Assembly: GCA_019636335.1 (NCBI GenBank)
Contig: JAHBXR010000016.1
Location: 91,990-155,989 of the forward strand
Length of the DNA stretch: 64,000 bases
Reading direction: 5' to 3'
Source of the DNA: Pirellulales bacterium
GTDB lineage: Bacteria; Planctomycetota; Planctomycetia; Pirellulales; JAEUIK01
Part shown: in pieces, positions 19,273 through 29,700 of the stretch
Layout: every line of letters begins with the position of its first letter
Numbering within the stretch: position 1 is the first letter of the stretch
Program-made: the position numbers and the translations under genes
The notes under the pieces: generated by a model
Database searches by the model: none
The model's input: the letters and a program-made list of their open reading frames with translations, nothing else
What the model was told of the DNA's origin: nothing

Positions 19273-19600
19273 GAGGAGGAGCAAGGATCTGCGGCATCGA
19301 GCGCAAGTCATGGTCCTCATGGAACTTTGCGCATCCGGGGATAGAAATAGCAGACGCTTGGCACGCCATTCGCTTTTCGGTCGGTCGCTCATGCACGGCC
19401 CAGCAGTTCACCGGGGCGTCCCGCTGCCCCGGAGCAAACCAGGGAAGGTGAAAAAGTCGCGGCAATGAGTCATTGCGAATCTTAGGACCTGGTCGCTGCC
19501 TCCACAGCGTTCCATCGCCCAATTCGGGCAAGTACCGGTTTTTCGCAGTGGAAGGGCTCGGTAGGCCACCAGCAGAAGGCCCACCGAGCCCTTCTTTTTT
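19273..19600 (+). ncRNA. Possible non-coding transcript ending at an orphan terminator
   Basis: A strong plus-strand terminator at 19551-19600 has no plus-strand gene before it. TTACAA at 19239-19244 and TACTCT at 19261-19266 (16-base spacing) could start a roughly 330-base RNA. The interval contains CCGGGGC/GCCCCGG and GCCC/GGGC stems. I found no convincing reading frame and no match to RNase P, tmRNA or SRP signatures. The 5' end is very uncertain. Confidence 0.25.
19551..19600 (+). terminator. Strong rho-independent terminator, plus strand
   Basis: A 12-bp stem (GAAGGGCTCGGT / ACCGAGCCCTTC) continues after one mismatch into GGCC/GGCC, with a 10-base loop, and is followed by six T at 19595-19600. 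Confidence 0.8.
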
Positions 19601-19695
19601 GCGCCTCGCTCCTCGCGCCGAAGTCACGAAGGCACCCAACGCGCAATCGAAAAGTGGCACAGGCCGCCGCCAGTTCTAGAGAGCGAATCACGGTG

Positions 19696-19857
19696 CTATC
19701 GTCGCATCCACACGTTGATTGCCGCGATAACCACCGCGACCATCACAATCCAGGGCCAGAATCTTCGGACAAAGGCGCCAAGTAATTCCGGGTCAACTTC
19801 GAGCCCGCCGCCAAAGTAGATCTTCTTGGGTCGGAATCGCTTGCGATTATCTCCCAT
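19696..19857 (-). CDS. Small single-pass membrane protein, 53 residues
   Basis: A short minus-strand frame from ATG at 19857 to TAG at 19696. The N-terminal half is basic and glycine-rich (RKRFRPKKIYFGGG), and the C-terminal half is one hydrophobic helix (about residues 33-50, WPWIVMVAVVIAAINVW) ending in two arginines. The arrangement fits a small membrane protein with the basic N-terminal half probably inside. The ribosome site is weak (GGCGGT). It is not in an obvious operon and no family is recognised. Codon choice looks natural, which is the main reason to think it real. Confidence 0.5.
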   Translation of the reverse strand: MGDNRKRFRPKKIYFGGGLEVDPELLGAFVRRFWPWIVMVAVVIAAINVWMRR

Positions 19858-20052
19858 ACCGCCATTCTATTCGATGCTCGATGGAAGCGGCACGAACCTG
19901 ACGCAGGTTCTTATTCCCCCCTGCGCTGCCAATGAACCCAGGGCGACCAGCGGGAGCCAGGCCGGCGTGCCAGAGATCAATACTTCAGGGCTCACTTGCC
20001 GCGCAGCCATCAATAAGAGCGAAGACAATACCTTGCTTGTGTTCGCCCCAGT

Positions 20053-20080
20053 TTGACAGCCCGCACCTCATTCGTATACT
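20053..20080 (+). promoter_or_regulatory. Consensus-like promoter of the winged-helix gene
   Basis: A perfect TTGACA at 20053-20058 and TATACT at 20075-20080 with a 16-base spacer lie about 100 bases before the gene at 20178. The remaining sequence between 19858 and 20177 holds no other recognised feature. Confidence 0.6.
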
Positions 20081-20177
20081 TCGACAGCAGCGAGCGAATC
20101 GGCAGGCAACTTGCGCTCGCCCCTTCGCACCCGAGGTCGCACCGGGGCGCGACCGCTTCTTGAAGGAGGTGGCACGG

Positions 20178-20399
20178 ATGGCAACGATGTCCTATCCCAC
20201 CGGCGTCGATCAGATCGGCGAAACCGCTGGCGTCGTCTGGCGCATTCTGGCCGAACAGGGCCCACTCTCGCTGGCCAAGCTGGTCAAAGAGGCTGACTTG
20301 CACCGCGATCTCGTGATGCAAGCCATCGGCTGGCTGGCGCGCGAGGACAAGGTCACGATCGAAGAAGAAGCCCGCACGAAGATCGTCTATCTGCGCTAA
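20178..20399 (+). CDS. DUF2582-type winged-helix protein
   Basis: A 73-residue protein matching the small winged helix-turn-helix domain family DUF2582. It starts with a helix (GVDQIGETAGVVWRILAEQG), then the recognition region (SLAKLVKEADLHRDLVMQAIGWLAREDKVTIEEE) and a beta wing ending in KIVYLR. Domains of this family are presumed to bind nucleic acid or mediate protein contacts; the function is not established. A near-perfect AAGGAGGT at 20163-20170 and a consensus promoter suggest strong expression. It stands alone. Confidence 0.8.
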   Translation: MATMSYPTGVDQIGETAGVVWRILAEQGPLSLAKLVKEADLHRDLVMQAIGWLAREDKVTIEEEARTKIVYLR

Positions 20400-20558
20400 C
20401 GGCGCCAGCGCCAGTGGAACGCGACCCACCACCCGCACGGCCTGGGACAACGCAGCATTTTCGCTGCGCATCGAACAGCGCGCCAGCCACGTCATCGTCT
20501 CCCAGGCGAAAGCAAAATCGCAGTTAAACTGACGCGGTAAATAGCAAGTATCCCCTGC

Positions 20559-20571
20559 CCCCTGACCACTA
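20559..20571. repeat. Copy of the CCCCTGACCACTA intergenic repeat
   Basis: The 13-base unit found twice in tandem at 60344-60370 also occurs here, and its last three bases form the TAG stop of the minus-strand DUF456 gene. The intervening 20400-20558 shows no gene. Confidence 0.5.
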
Positions 20572-21102
20572 CAAAACCAGCGCCGCACAAGCCACCACGA
20601 CCATCAATCCGCCGATGGCGATTTTCGCCAGCGAACCGCCGAGTCGTCCCCAGAAGGCGGCCTCGCCGATCTGCCAGCTCTCTTCCAGGGCACGCCCCTT
20701 CCAGCTTTCGCCCAGGATCGCCCCGACAAAGGCGCCGGCGCCGGCCAGCAGGATGGCGCCAACGAGTGGTCCGACGATGGGAATCGGTACTCCCACGGCC
20801 AGTCCGAGCATCCCGCCGATGATCGAGCCGATGATGGCTAGCACGGCGCCCCGTTTGCTGCCCCCGGCGCGCGTGGCCCCCGCTGCGCCGGCGGCAAACT
20901 CGGCCACCTCTCCCAAGGTCGCCAGCACGGCCAGCGCGATGACCGTTTGCCAACCCATGGCGACGTAGGACGTCGGATCGACCAGCAGCACATAGATCGC
21001 CGCGGCGCCGACAAGGACCCAATTACCTGGCAGGTTCAACAGCGTGAGGAACCAGGCTCCTAAGAGCAACACCACGAACAAGATGGCGAGCGCAATATTC
21101 AA
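20569..21102 (-). CDS. DUF456 family membrane protein
   Basis: A 177-residue integral membrane protein of the DUF456 family. The N terminus is a hydrophobic helix with LLNLPGNWVLVGAAAIYVLL, the family hallmark, followed by a glycine- and alanine-rich block (EVAEFAAGAAGATRAGGSKRGAVLAIIGSIIGGMLGL) and a second glycine-rich pair of helices (VGPLVGAILLAGAGAFVGAILGE). Five or so helices are likely. The function is unknown. It is a single gene, convergent with the winged-helix gene. Confidence 0.82.
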   Translation of the reverse strand: MNIALAILFVVLLLGAWFLTLLNLPGNWVLVGAAAIYVLLVDPTSYVAMGWQTVIALAVLATLGEVAEFAAGAAGATRAGGSKRGAVLAIIGSIIGGMLGLAVGVPIPIVGPLVGAILLAGAGAFVGAILGESWKGRALEESWQIGEAAFWGRLGGSLAKIAIGGLMVVVACAALVL

Positions 21103-21318
21103 CGGCCTGCTCCGCGTTCCCTGCTACTGATTCGATTCTGGAGCGATTTTCTTTGTAACAACCGGCCCATTTTCACGATGAGTTAGGGAGTAGCAACGCA
21201 CGGTTCCCGACGAGCGACGTCCCGCAAACGCAGATCGCGCGACGGAACGCTGCCCAGCGACCGCGAGTTGCGACGACATCCACTTCCCCAAACTCTATCG
21301 TATGCGAGCCACAGACCC

Positions 21319-21558
21319 ATGGTGACGCAATCTTCCGCCGTATCGGCCGACGTCTCGACCTGTCTCGCCGGAATGAGCTTTCCCGGCGGCTTTCCTCGTC
21401 ACTTTCGCGTGCAGCGTTTCGATGTGGCGGCGGGGGGCTGGCAACTAGCCGCGACTTGCACCAGTCGCGATGAGGCCCAGGCCTGTTATCAGTGCCTCTT
21501 GCGCGGTGGCACCGCCGCTCGGTTGATCGACTACACGCGTTGCGTCACCGGCATTTAG
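21319..21558 (+). CDS. Small conserved-looking hypothetical protein
   Basis: A 79-residue protein with the core HFRVQRFDVAAGGWQLAATC followed by a helix (DEAQACYQCLLRGG) and a final ARLIDYTRCV strand. It reads like a compact alpha/beta domain with three to four cysteines. No family is recognised. The frame is open to 21268, but the ATG at 21319 gives the more compact product. Its TAG stop is the first triplet of a long palindromic repeat. Confidence 0.5.
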   Translation: MVTQSSAVSADVSTCLAGMSFPGGFPRHFRVQRFDVAAGGWQLAATCTSRDEAQACYQCLLRGGTAARLIDYTRCVTGI

Positions 21559-21713
21559 CAGTCCGTTGAAAAACTCAACGGACTGCTACATCGCAGGGAT
21601 GCGATGACAAAATAGCGACGCCAGTCGTTATTTTGCGAGCCGTGCGGAGCTTTGCTCCGCACTTGGCGAGGTTGAAAAATGCCACGAAGGGGCATTTTTC
21701 AACAGGCTGATAG
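21556..21713. repeat. Composite palindromic repeat, full-length copy
   Basis: It begins with a perfect 14-bp inverted repeat, TAGCAGTCCGTTGA / TCAACGGACTGCTA, loop AAAAC (21556-21588); the first three bases are the stop codon of the preceding gene. Then come ACATCGCAGGGATGCGAT, a second hairpin GTGCGGAGC/GCTCCGCAC, a third AAAATGCC/GGCATTTT and the tail AGGCTGATAG. A shorter relative lies at 23349-23410. It resembles a REP- or MITE-like dispersed element. Confidence 0.7.
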
Positions 21714-22166
21714 ACGCGGCGAACTCGTCCTGATTCGACCGCTGGGGTACGCGGGCGCCACTCGTGTTGTGCCCCCCCTCCGCTAGTCTTGGAGCGAGAT
21801 TCGTTTCTCGCCTCTCGTGCAGGGGGGGACCATGCGGCTTGATTTCCCTTCGTGCCGCGGTTGGGGGCTCGAAAATGCCCCTTTTTCGCCCCTCTGGGGC
21901 ATCTCTACCGCATCGACAAGGCAATCTAGGTAAAGCTTGCCGACAATACGCAAAATCCTACCTTTGCGCTCCCCGGCATGTCGATTTGTTTGTGCGAGTA
22001 GTTCCGATTGTCGTTGCTATGCCTGCCGCACGACCTGAACGGTTCGTGTGGGCAGCACAACGCCAGCCAGGGACCGGCTGACCCAAACCAATCGAAGCGC
22101 GCCGCCGCGTGGGGCACGCGCACGCCTTACGTACACGCTCGGCAGGCAGAGCAGGGAGATTGTTCC
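21714..22166. other. Intergenic region before the porin-like gene
   Basis: No gene is seen in these 453 bases. A hairpin ATGCCCC/GGGGCAT lies at 21875-21902, and the last 100 bases should hold the promoter of the downstream gene, though I see no clear consensus pair. Confidence 0.3.
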
Positions 22167-23351
22167 ATGAAAATGTCCATCGTGGCGGCCTTGGCAACGT
22201 TGTTGGCGATCGCCATCTCGTTGCCGGCCCGCGCTGGTGAGTCGGTCACGAATTCGACCTGGGAAGCTCAGCAAGCCCAGATCCAACAACTCGAAAACGA
22301 GTTGGCGGCCCTCAAGGCACGGCTCGATTCGACGAGCGGCGTCAAACCGGCCAGCTACGTTACGTACGATGCCGCGGCGGTGACGAACTCCACCTCCACG
22401 TCCGGCTTCTCGACCGCCAACGAAGGCTGCGCGTCGTGCGGCAACGGTGGTTGTGGCTGCGGCGACTGCGACTTCGGTTGCCATCCCAGCGGCTTTTATG
22501 CCGGTGGCGCGGCCGTCTGGTATCGACCCTTCTTCGAAGACAACATCGCCATCTCGCGCTCGACCATCGTCGGTCCCGACCTCGTGACCGAGTCGACCTC
22601 GTTCCACTACGACTACCAGGCCACGCCGCGCGTGTGGTTGGGCTATGTCGCGGATGGCGGCCTTGGTATCCGCGGCCAGTACTGGCAATACGATGACCAG
22701 GCGAAGCCCGTGGCGCTCGGCGATGCCAACGCTCAGACCATCCTCAACGTTTCGGCCAACAATGCACCCAACACGATTGGATTTGCACAGTCCACGGGCG
22801 ACGGCAATGCCATGGTTGCCAACCACAGCCTGAAGCTCGAGATCGCCGACCTCGAAGTCACAAAACGCATCTACGGCGGTTTCACCACGATGACCTTCTC
22901 GGGTGGTGCCCGCTACGTTCAGATGGAACAGGACTTCCGCGTATCGAACTTCCTCGCCAACGGACAGTTGGCTGGCTTGTTTGGTCATCGCCTGCAATAC
23001 GAAGGTGTCGGCCCGACGGTTGCCCTCGACCTGCGTCGTCCGATCGGTTGGTCGCCCCTCTCGATCATCGGCGGTGCCCGCGGCTCGATCCTTTTTGGCA
23101 ACACCGATCAACTCATCGTCACGCAACTGCCCGGCACCGTCGGCGTCGGCATTCGCAGCGAGGATGAAGTGATGAGCATCCTCGAGACGCAGTTCGGCCT
23201 CGAATGGGCCTACCACATCGCGGCCAACGGTCGCTTCTTCGTCTCGGGCGTGATCGAAGCCCAACTGTGGCAGAATGCCGGCAGTGCCTCGCTCGACACG
23301 GGGGACCTCGGTTTGATCGGTTTCGGCTTCAACGCCGGTCTGGCACGTTAG
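22167..23351 (+). CDS. Outer-membrane beta-barrel protein, Lpg1974/porin-like
   Basis: A 394-residue exported protein. The signal peptide is MKMSIVAALATLLAIAISLPARA (1-23). A short coiled coil follows (QQAQIQQLENELAALKARLD), common in Lpg1974-type outer-membrane proteins, then a cysteine/glycine-rich linker (CASCGNGGCGCGDCDFGC). The remaining 290 residues alternate amphipathic strands typical of a barrel and end in a C-terminal strand (GLIGFGFNAGLAR). It probably forms a pore or structural barrel in the outer membrane. AGGGAG lies before the ATG at 22167; longer in-frame starts lack a signal peptide. The stop codon lies inside a palindromic repeat and a strong terminator follows, so it is monocistronic. 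Confidence 0.75.
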   Translation: MKMSIVAALATLLAIAISLPARAGESVTNSTWEAQQAQIQQLENELAALKARLDSTSGVKPASYVTYDAAAVTNSTSTSGFSTANEGCASCGNGGCGCGDCDFGCHPSGFYAGGAAVWYRPFFEDNIAISRSTIVGPDLVTESTSFHYDYQATPRVWLGYVADGGLGIRGQYWQYDDQAKPVALGDANAQTILNVSANNAPNTIGFAQSTGDGNAMVANHSLKLEIADLEVTKRIYGGFTTMTFSGGARYVQMEQDFRVSNFLANGQLAGLFGHRLQYEGVGPTVALDLRRPIGWSPLSIIGGARGSILFGNTDQLIVTQLPGTVGVGIRSEDEVMSILETQFGLEWAYHIAANGRFFVSGVIEAQLWQNAGSASLDTGDLGLIGFGFNAGLAR

Positions 23352-23410
23352 CAGTCCCGTTGAAAAACTCAACGGACTTGCTACATCGCAGGGATGCAAT
23401 AGGCTGATAG
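23349..23410. repeat. Composite palindromic repeat, internally deleted copy
   Basis: The same left end as the copy at 21556 (TAGCAGTCCCGTTGA, loop AAAAC, TCAACGGACTTGCTA, then ACATCGCAGGGATGCAAT) is joined directly to the tail AGGCTGATAG, without the two middle hairpins. One extra base in each arm distinguishes it. Again the first TAG is the stop codon of the upstream gene. Confidence 0.7.
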
Positions 23411-23451
23411 CCTGGCGACAAGCTCGCCCGTTCGTTCCCAGAAGAAAACCC

Positions 23452-23488
23452 AAGGCATGGCCTTCTCTGCGAAGGCCATGCCTTTTTT
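23452..23488 (+). terminator. Rho-independent terminator of the porin-like gene
   Basis: A perfect 14-bp stem (AAGGCATGGCCTTC / GAAGGCCATGCCTT) with a TCTGC loop; the T run spans 23483-23488. Confidence 0.85.
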
Positions 23489-23749
23489 GTTTGCGTCAGC
23501 AGGAAACGTTGGCGGATGACCGCCAGTTTGGCTCAGGAGGTCGGTCCGAGCCCCCCCTGAACGCGCTCTTTCGGTCTGTTCTCTCCCTGCCCTGGCAATC
23601 ATGAAAATAGAAATTTAAGGAAAAATAAGTAAAATGAGTAAAATCGATAGAATCAGAAAGTTGATTCCAATTGAACCTCCAATAATAATCCCCATTCACT
23701 GCCCAGATTACCGGGGCAGACAGGAACAGATCCCGAGGGAGACGTGGGA
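23489..23749 (+). promoter_or_regulatory. AT-rich leader and promoter region of the giant gene
   Basis: The segment 23590-23700 is markedly AT-rich against its surroundings. TTGATT at 23661-23666 and TAATAA at 23683-23688, 16 bases apart, could be the promoter. GAGGGAG at 23735-23741 is the ribosome site for the ATG at 23750. Confidence 0.4.
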
Positions 23750-26700
23750 ATGGGGAAACGCTGCGCAAATAGGGCTGGCTTGCGGGCGGCACGGCGAAAG
23801 AAACATCGCCCAGCGCTGGATTTAGGGAAATGGAAGCGTCCCCTCTCGCTGGAACGCTTCGAACCGCGCGCCATGCTGGCGTCGCCGCAACTGATTGCCA
23901 TCGTGCCCAATGCCGGCGATGTCTTGCAGGCAGGGCAAGTGCGCGATGAAGCGCCCCGCGAGTTGATCTTCCGTTTCGACGTCGGACAGGTCATCGACCC
24001 CAATTCTCTGGCCGGAATCCAGATTGTCCGCGCGGGGAACGACAACAATCTCGGCACGGGGGACGACGTTCTGCTCACGCCGGGCTTCGTCGGCCTGGGC
24101 GAGCAGTCGAACGAAGTGGTCTACCGCTTTGTTGAGAATCTGCCCGACGACCGCTATCGCATTACGATCTTCGGGGCCGGCGCCACGCCGCTACAAAATA
24201 TCGCCGCCGAGCCGTTCAATAACGGCGTGAATCAGGTGGTCGATTTCGAGTTGGATCTCGGTGCGCAGGTCGTCTCGGTCGTACCCCAACCGATCACGCG
24301 CGGTCCTGGTGGCACGCTGGTCCAAGCGTCGAATCAAATCGTCGTCTACTTCAACAACGACGATTTGGGCGCCAGCGCGCAGAACCCCAACTTCTATCAG
24401 CTCATCTACACCGATGGCGGACCGATCGCGCCCAGCGACGTCCATATCCCCACGTCGGTGGTGTACGATCCCGTCACCGACAAGGCGACTCTCACCTTCG
24501 CGTCGTCGCTCGATGCTCTCTCCACGGGACCCGGCAGCTATCGCCTGCGGATCGGCGACGCCGCGGCGCCCCGCATGGCGCCGGTACCGTTGTTTTTTGG
24601 AACCGATTCGGCGTCGAGCTTCTTTTCGCCCGGGTTGGACAACCTGGGGGTGCTCGGCACGCAAAGCCTGATCCTGAACGCCGCCATCGATCCGCAGCCC
24701 TACACGCTGCCTTGGCCCGGTTTTCAAGACGAGCCAGGCCACCGCGATATTCCCGCCGAGGAACACGTCTTTGGCGGCGGCACGGATACCACCGGCGGCA
24801 TCGTCACGATCTCTTACAACTTCCAGGACGTCTACGGCACCGACCCCGACGGAAACATCCTGCACAACCAGATCACAGAGAATCAGAAGAATCGCGTCCG
24901 CGAAATCTTCGAACTCTTCAGCTACTACCTGGGCATGCAGTTCATCGAGACGCCGTCGAGCGGTTGGACGCTTGTCACGGGCGATCTGCGCGCCGTCGAT
25001 CCGAAAGTGCCCACGGGACCGGGCAATATTGCCGGCATCGCCGGCGGCAACATTGCCATCCTCGAGGCCGCGGAGAACTGGGGCGACAGCGAGGCGGGCG
25101 GCGCCTATTTCAATACGATGACGCACGAGATCGGCCACTTGCTCGGTCTCAATCATTCGTACGACTTGCCGGCCCCCAACGCCATGGGATCGGACGGATT
25201 CCTCACCTTCGGCAGTCAGGTCGAACCGTTGATTCCCGGCGACGCCGACATCGTCCACATGCGGCACCTCTACCGCCCCGACGTGAAAGACATCGACCTG
25301 TTCCGTTTCGATCTCCCCTCGCAGGGGCGCTTGACGGCCGAGTTGTTCGCCGAGCGTCTCGCCGTTCCCAGCCTGCTGGATGGCGTGATCACGCTCTACG
25401 ACGGGCAACGCAACCTCATTGCCCGCAACGACGACTATTTCAGTCGCGACTCGTTCCTCGACCTCGAGTTGGCGGCCGGCACGTATTACATCGCCGTCAC
25501 GAGCACCGGCAATATCGCCTTCGATCCCAACATCGAAGACAGTGGAATGGGCGGAACGTCGCAAGGCGCCTATCAATTGCGACTCGATTTTGTGCCGACC
25601 ACCGGCGCGCAGCTCCTCGACGCCACCGGCACGGCGTTCGATGGCGACGCCGATGGGCGGCCGGGCGGAATCTACAACTTCTGGTTCCAGGTGGCCGCCC
25701 CCTCCGACACGATCATTGTCGACAAGTCCGCGCCGATCGGTGGCACGGGCACGCTGGCGGCGCCCTTCAACAATATTCCGGCAGCGCTTGCGGCGGCCTC
25801 GGCGGGCGATGTCGTGCGCATCGTCGGCAATGGCGGCGCGGATGGCAATCTCGCGACGCTGGGCGACAACCTGGCCTACGAAATCGGCGTGAATACGTTC
25901 GGACAGGCGCTCAGTGACGGGTCGCAGTTGCAGGTCCCGGCGGGAGTCACGGTGGTGATCGACGCCGGCGCCGTCTTCAAACTGCGGCGCACCGGCATCG
26001 ACGTCGGCACGTCTGAATTGGGATTGCTGCGCACCGCCGGCGCGCTGCAGGTGCTAGGCACCCCCGTTGATCGCGTAGTTTTTACTTCGTGGCACGACGA
26101 ATCGATCGGCGTCGACACGAACCCCTTGGTCACGACTCCCATTCCAGGCGATTGGGCGGGCATCGTCTTTCGCGAAGATTCAGATCGCGAAGCGCAGGGT
26201 GTCTTCCTGAATTATGTCGGGTTCGCCGATATGCGCTACGGCGGCGGTACGTCGGTGGTGGATTCCAACGAGCAGGCCTACAGCTCGATCCATCTCATCG
26301 AAGCACGGCCCACGATCGTCCACAATCGCATCACGCTCAGTGCCGATGCCGCGATTTCGGCCGATCCGAACAGTTTCGAGGAAACCCGCTTCGGCTCGGA
26401 TACGATCACGCTGGAATCGTGGCGCGTCGGGCCAGAGATTTACGGCAATACGCTCGTCAACAACTCGCTCAACGCGCTTTTCGTGCGCATTCGCACGAAC
26501 GCCGGCAGTCCGCTCGACGTGCTCGAGGTCGCGGCGCGATTCGACGACAAGGACATCGTCCACGTTTTGTCGGAGAACCTGGTCATCCACGGGACACCAG
26601 GTGGCTACCTCGTCGACAGCACCGGTCTGCACGCACGACTCGACGCGAGGCTGACGATCGATCCCAGCGTGGTCGTCAAGATCAACGGCGCGCGCATCGA

Positions 26701-29700
26701 GATGTTGTTCGGAGGTCAATTGATCGCGGAAGGACAACCGCGCAATCGTGTCATCTTCACCTCGATCCACGACGACAGCTATGGCGCGGGGGGCACGTTC
26801 GATACAACCAACAACGGGCTCAACCGACTGCCGGCTCCTGGCGATTGGGGTGGGATTTTCGCCGGGCCGACCTCCAGTGCCAGCTTCGATCACGTACAGG
26901 TGGCCTTTGCCGGCGGCGTGACCACCATCGAAGGAAACTTCGACGCCTTCAACGCCCTGGAGATTCATCGGGCCGATGTCCGAGTCACCAACTCGGTCTT
27001 CATGTTCAACGCCGGCGGACAATCGGCCACGGGGCGCAATGGACGCCAGGCCAATGCCGCGGCCACGATCTTCGTCCGCGGAGCCCAGCCGATCATCGTC
27101 AACAACGTTATCCGCGACGGCTTCGGACCCGCCATTAATGTCAACGTCAACGCGTTGAACTGGTACGAGGTACACGACTGGGGACGCAGCACCGGACGTG
27201 CCGACGCCTTCACGCAGTTCGTCGATAATTTTGGCCCGCTCGTGCGTCTGAATCGCACCGGCAATAACGCCGTCAATGGCATGGTGGTGCGCGGCGGTAC
27301 CTTGACCACGCAGTCGATCTGGGACGACACGGACATCGTCCACGTCCTGTTCAATCAGATCTCGATTCCAAACTTTCATACCTACGGTGGGCTGCGCTGG
27401 CAAAGCAGCCCGACGGCCAGCCTCGTGGTCAAGCTGTCGGGGGCGAACGCGGGCGTGACCGCGATCGGCACGACTCTGGATATCGACGACCGCATTGGCG
27501 GGACCTTCCACCTCATCGGCTCGGCCACCCACCCGGTGATCGTGACGTCGTTTCACGATGACTCCGTGGGAGCGGGCCTCAATCTGGCCGGCTTGACGCA
27601 AGTCAACACCGACAACATCAGCCGCGCGCCGCAGCCCGGCGATTGGCGCAGCCTCAGGCTCGATCAACTCAGCAACGACCGTAACGTCGCGATCGTGCTC
27701 GAGGCCGAGGATCCGCTCCGTGCCGGCGGCGACACGAACGGCACGACGGCACAGGCCCGTTCGATCGGATCGCTCGCGCCGCACGAGTACGGCGGCGATG
27801 ACGTGCTGCGTCTCGGCTTCGAGATCCACGGCTATCTGGGGCCGGGCGACGTCGATGTCTACAGCTTCAGCGGCACGGCCGGCACCGAAGTGTGGTTCGA
27901 TATCGATCGCACCACCCATGCGCTCGATACGGTGGTCGAATTGGTCAATGCGGCGGGCACCGTCATCGCGCGCTCGAATAATTCTCCCGCTGAGCAAGAC
28001 GGGGGCGAATCGTTGTTCGGCTCAGCGTATCGGATGAGCACCGGACCGTTCGGGTTCGGCGATCTCTATACCACGAATCCGCGAGACGCGGGCATGCTCG
28101 TCGTCTTGCCGGGGACGCCTGGTTCGACGAATACCTATTACGTGCGCGTGCGAGCGAACAGTTCGAATCTCAACAATCTCAACGGCGGCGTCAGCACGGG
28201 CATTTACCAACTGCAGATCCGCCTGCGCAATGTCGACGAGGTGCCGGGTTCGACCATCCGGCAAGCGGTGATCCGCTTTGCCACGAACGGCATCGAAGTG
28301 GTCGGCCTCCCCTCGCACTCGCCGCTGTTGGGCGAGTCGCTCGACGTCGAGTTCAACTCGGGCGACAACGACACCTTCGATCAGGCGCAGCCGTTGGGCA
28401 ATCTACTCGACAGCGATCGCAACGCCTTGGCCGTCGGGGGCATGCTCGATTCGCCCCTCGATGTCGACTGGTACAAGTTCACCATCGACTATCAGAACAT
28501 CCAGGTCATCACCGGCTATACCGATGGCGGTCAGTCGTGGGCGACCGTGTTCGACATCGACTATGCCGACGGCATGGCCCGTCCCGATACGACCATCTCG
28601 GTCTTCGACGAGACCGGGCAATTGCTCTACATCGGACGCAACTCCGATATCGCCGACGATCAGATCGGTCCCACGGAAGTCCCCAGCACGTCCGATATTC
28701 TGCGCGGCAGCTTCGGCAAGCTCGATCCCTACATTCATGCCCAACTGCCCGTGGGCGTGGGCCCGCCGACGGGGCCGCCGCGCGCGTTTTACGTGGCCGT
28801 GCATTCCGACGCCGTGTTGCCCTCGGTCTTGCAGTCACCTTTCAACAATGACGTTGCTGCGCGACTCACGCGGCTCGAGCCGGTCGTGGGCGTCAAACGC
28901 ATCGCCGAAGATCACATCAGTTTTCAGGGGCACTCGACGGGCGATGCCGTGATCGGCGGGGCGCGCATCGAGCCGGTTACTCCGCTCTTCAATACCAGCG
29001 ATCCGATCGCGTTGCTGACGAATGTGGTGCCCTTCGATCTCAGTGATGTGGTCCTTTTCGTATCGCAGGGCAGTCGACTGCGAACGGTCGACCCGCGCAC
29101 GGGCTTTACCGAAACGAACATCGGCGAACCTGCCTCCGGCGACTTCTCGTTGCGCGATATCTCGATGCGGTCGGACGGCCGGCTCTATGGGTACCAGGCG
29201 ATTGCTGGCACGGACAATACCGCCGGACGCCTCGTCGAAGTCAACACGGGGAACGCCGCCTCTACCGTCATCGGCAACGACAACATTCCGAATACCGTGC
29301 TGACGACCAGCCAGGTTGATGCCCTGGCCGTCGCCATGGCGCCCGATGGCACGAACCGCTTGCTGTATTATTCGGTACGCAACGGCAGCGAGTCGTGGCT
29401 GTTCCGGGCGAATCCCGATACGGGCAGCGCTGCCCAGACGGCCGACAACGTGTTCGGACTGCGGGGGGTGTTTCGCATCAATGACGGTACCCCGGCCGGC
29501 GCGCCTATCGGAGTAGTCACGGGATTGACCTTCCTCAATGGGACCTTGTGGGGTGTCAATCAGGCGGGGAACGTGTTCACGGTCGACACCGGCTCCGGCT
29601 TCGTCACCATTCGCGGTACGATCACCGGCCTGGGTGGATCCGGGCTCGCCGGCATCGCGATCGGGCCGCAGCACCTCGATCACGCGCGTACCGGAAATCC

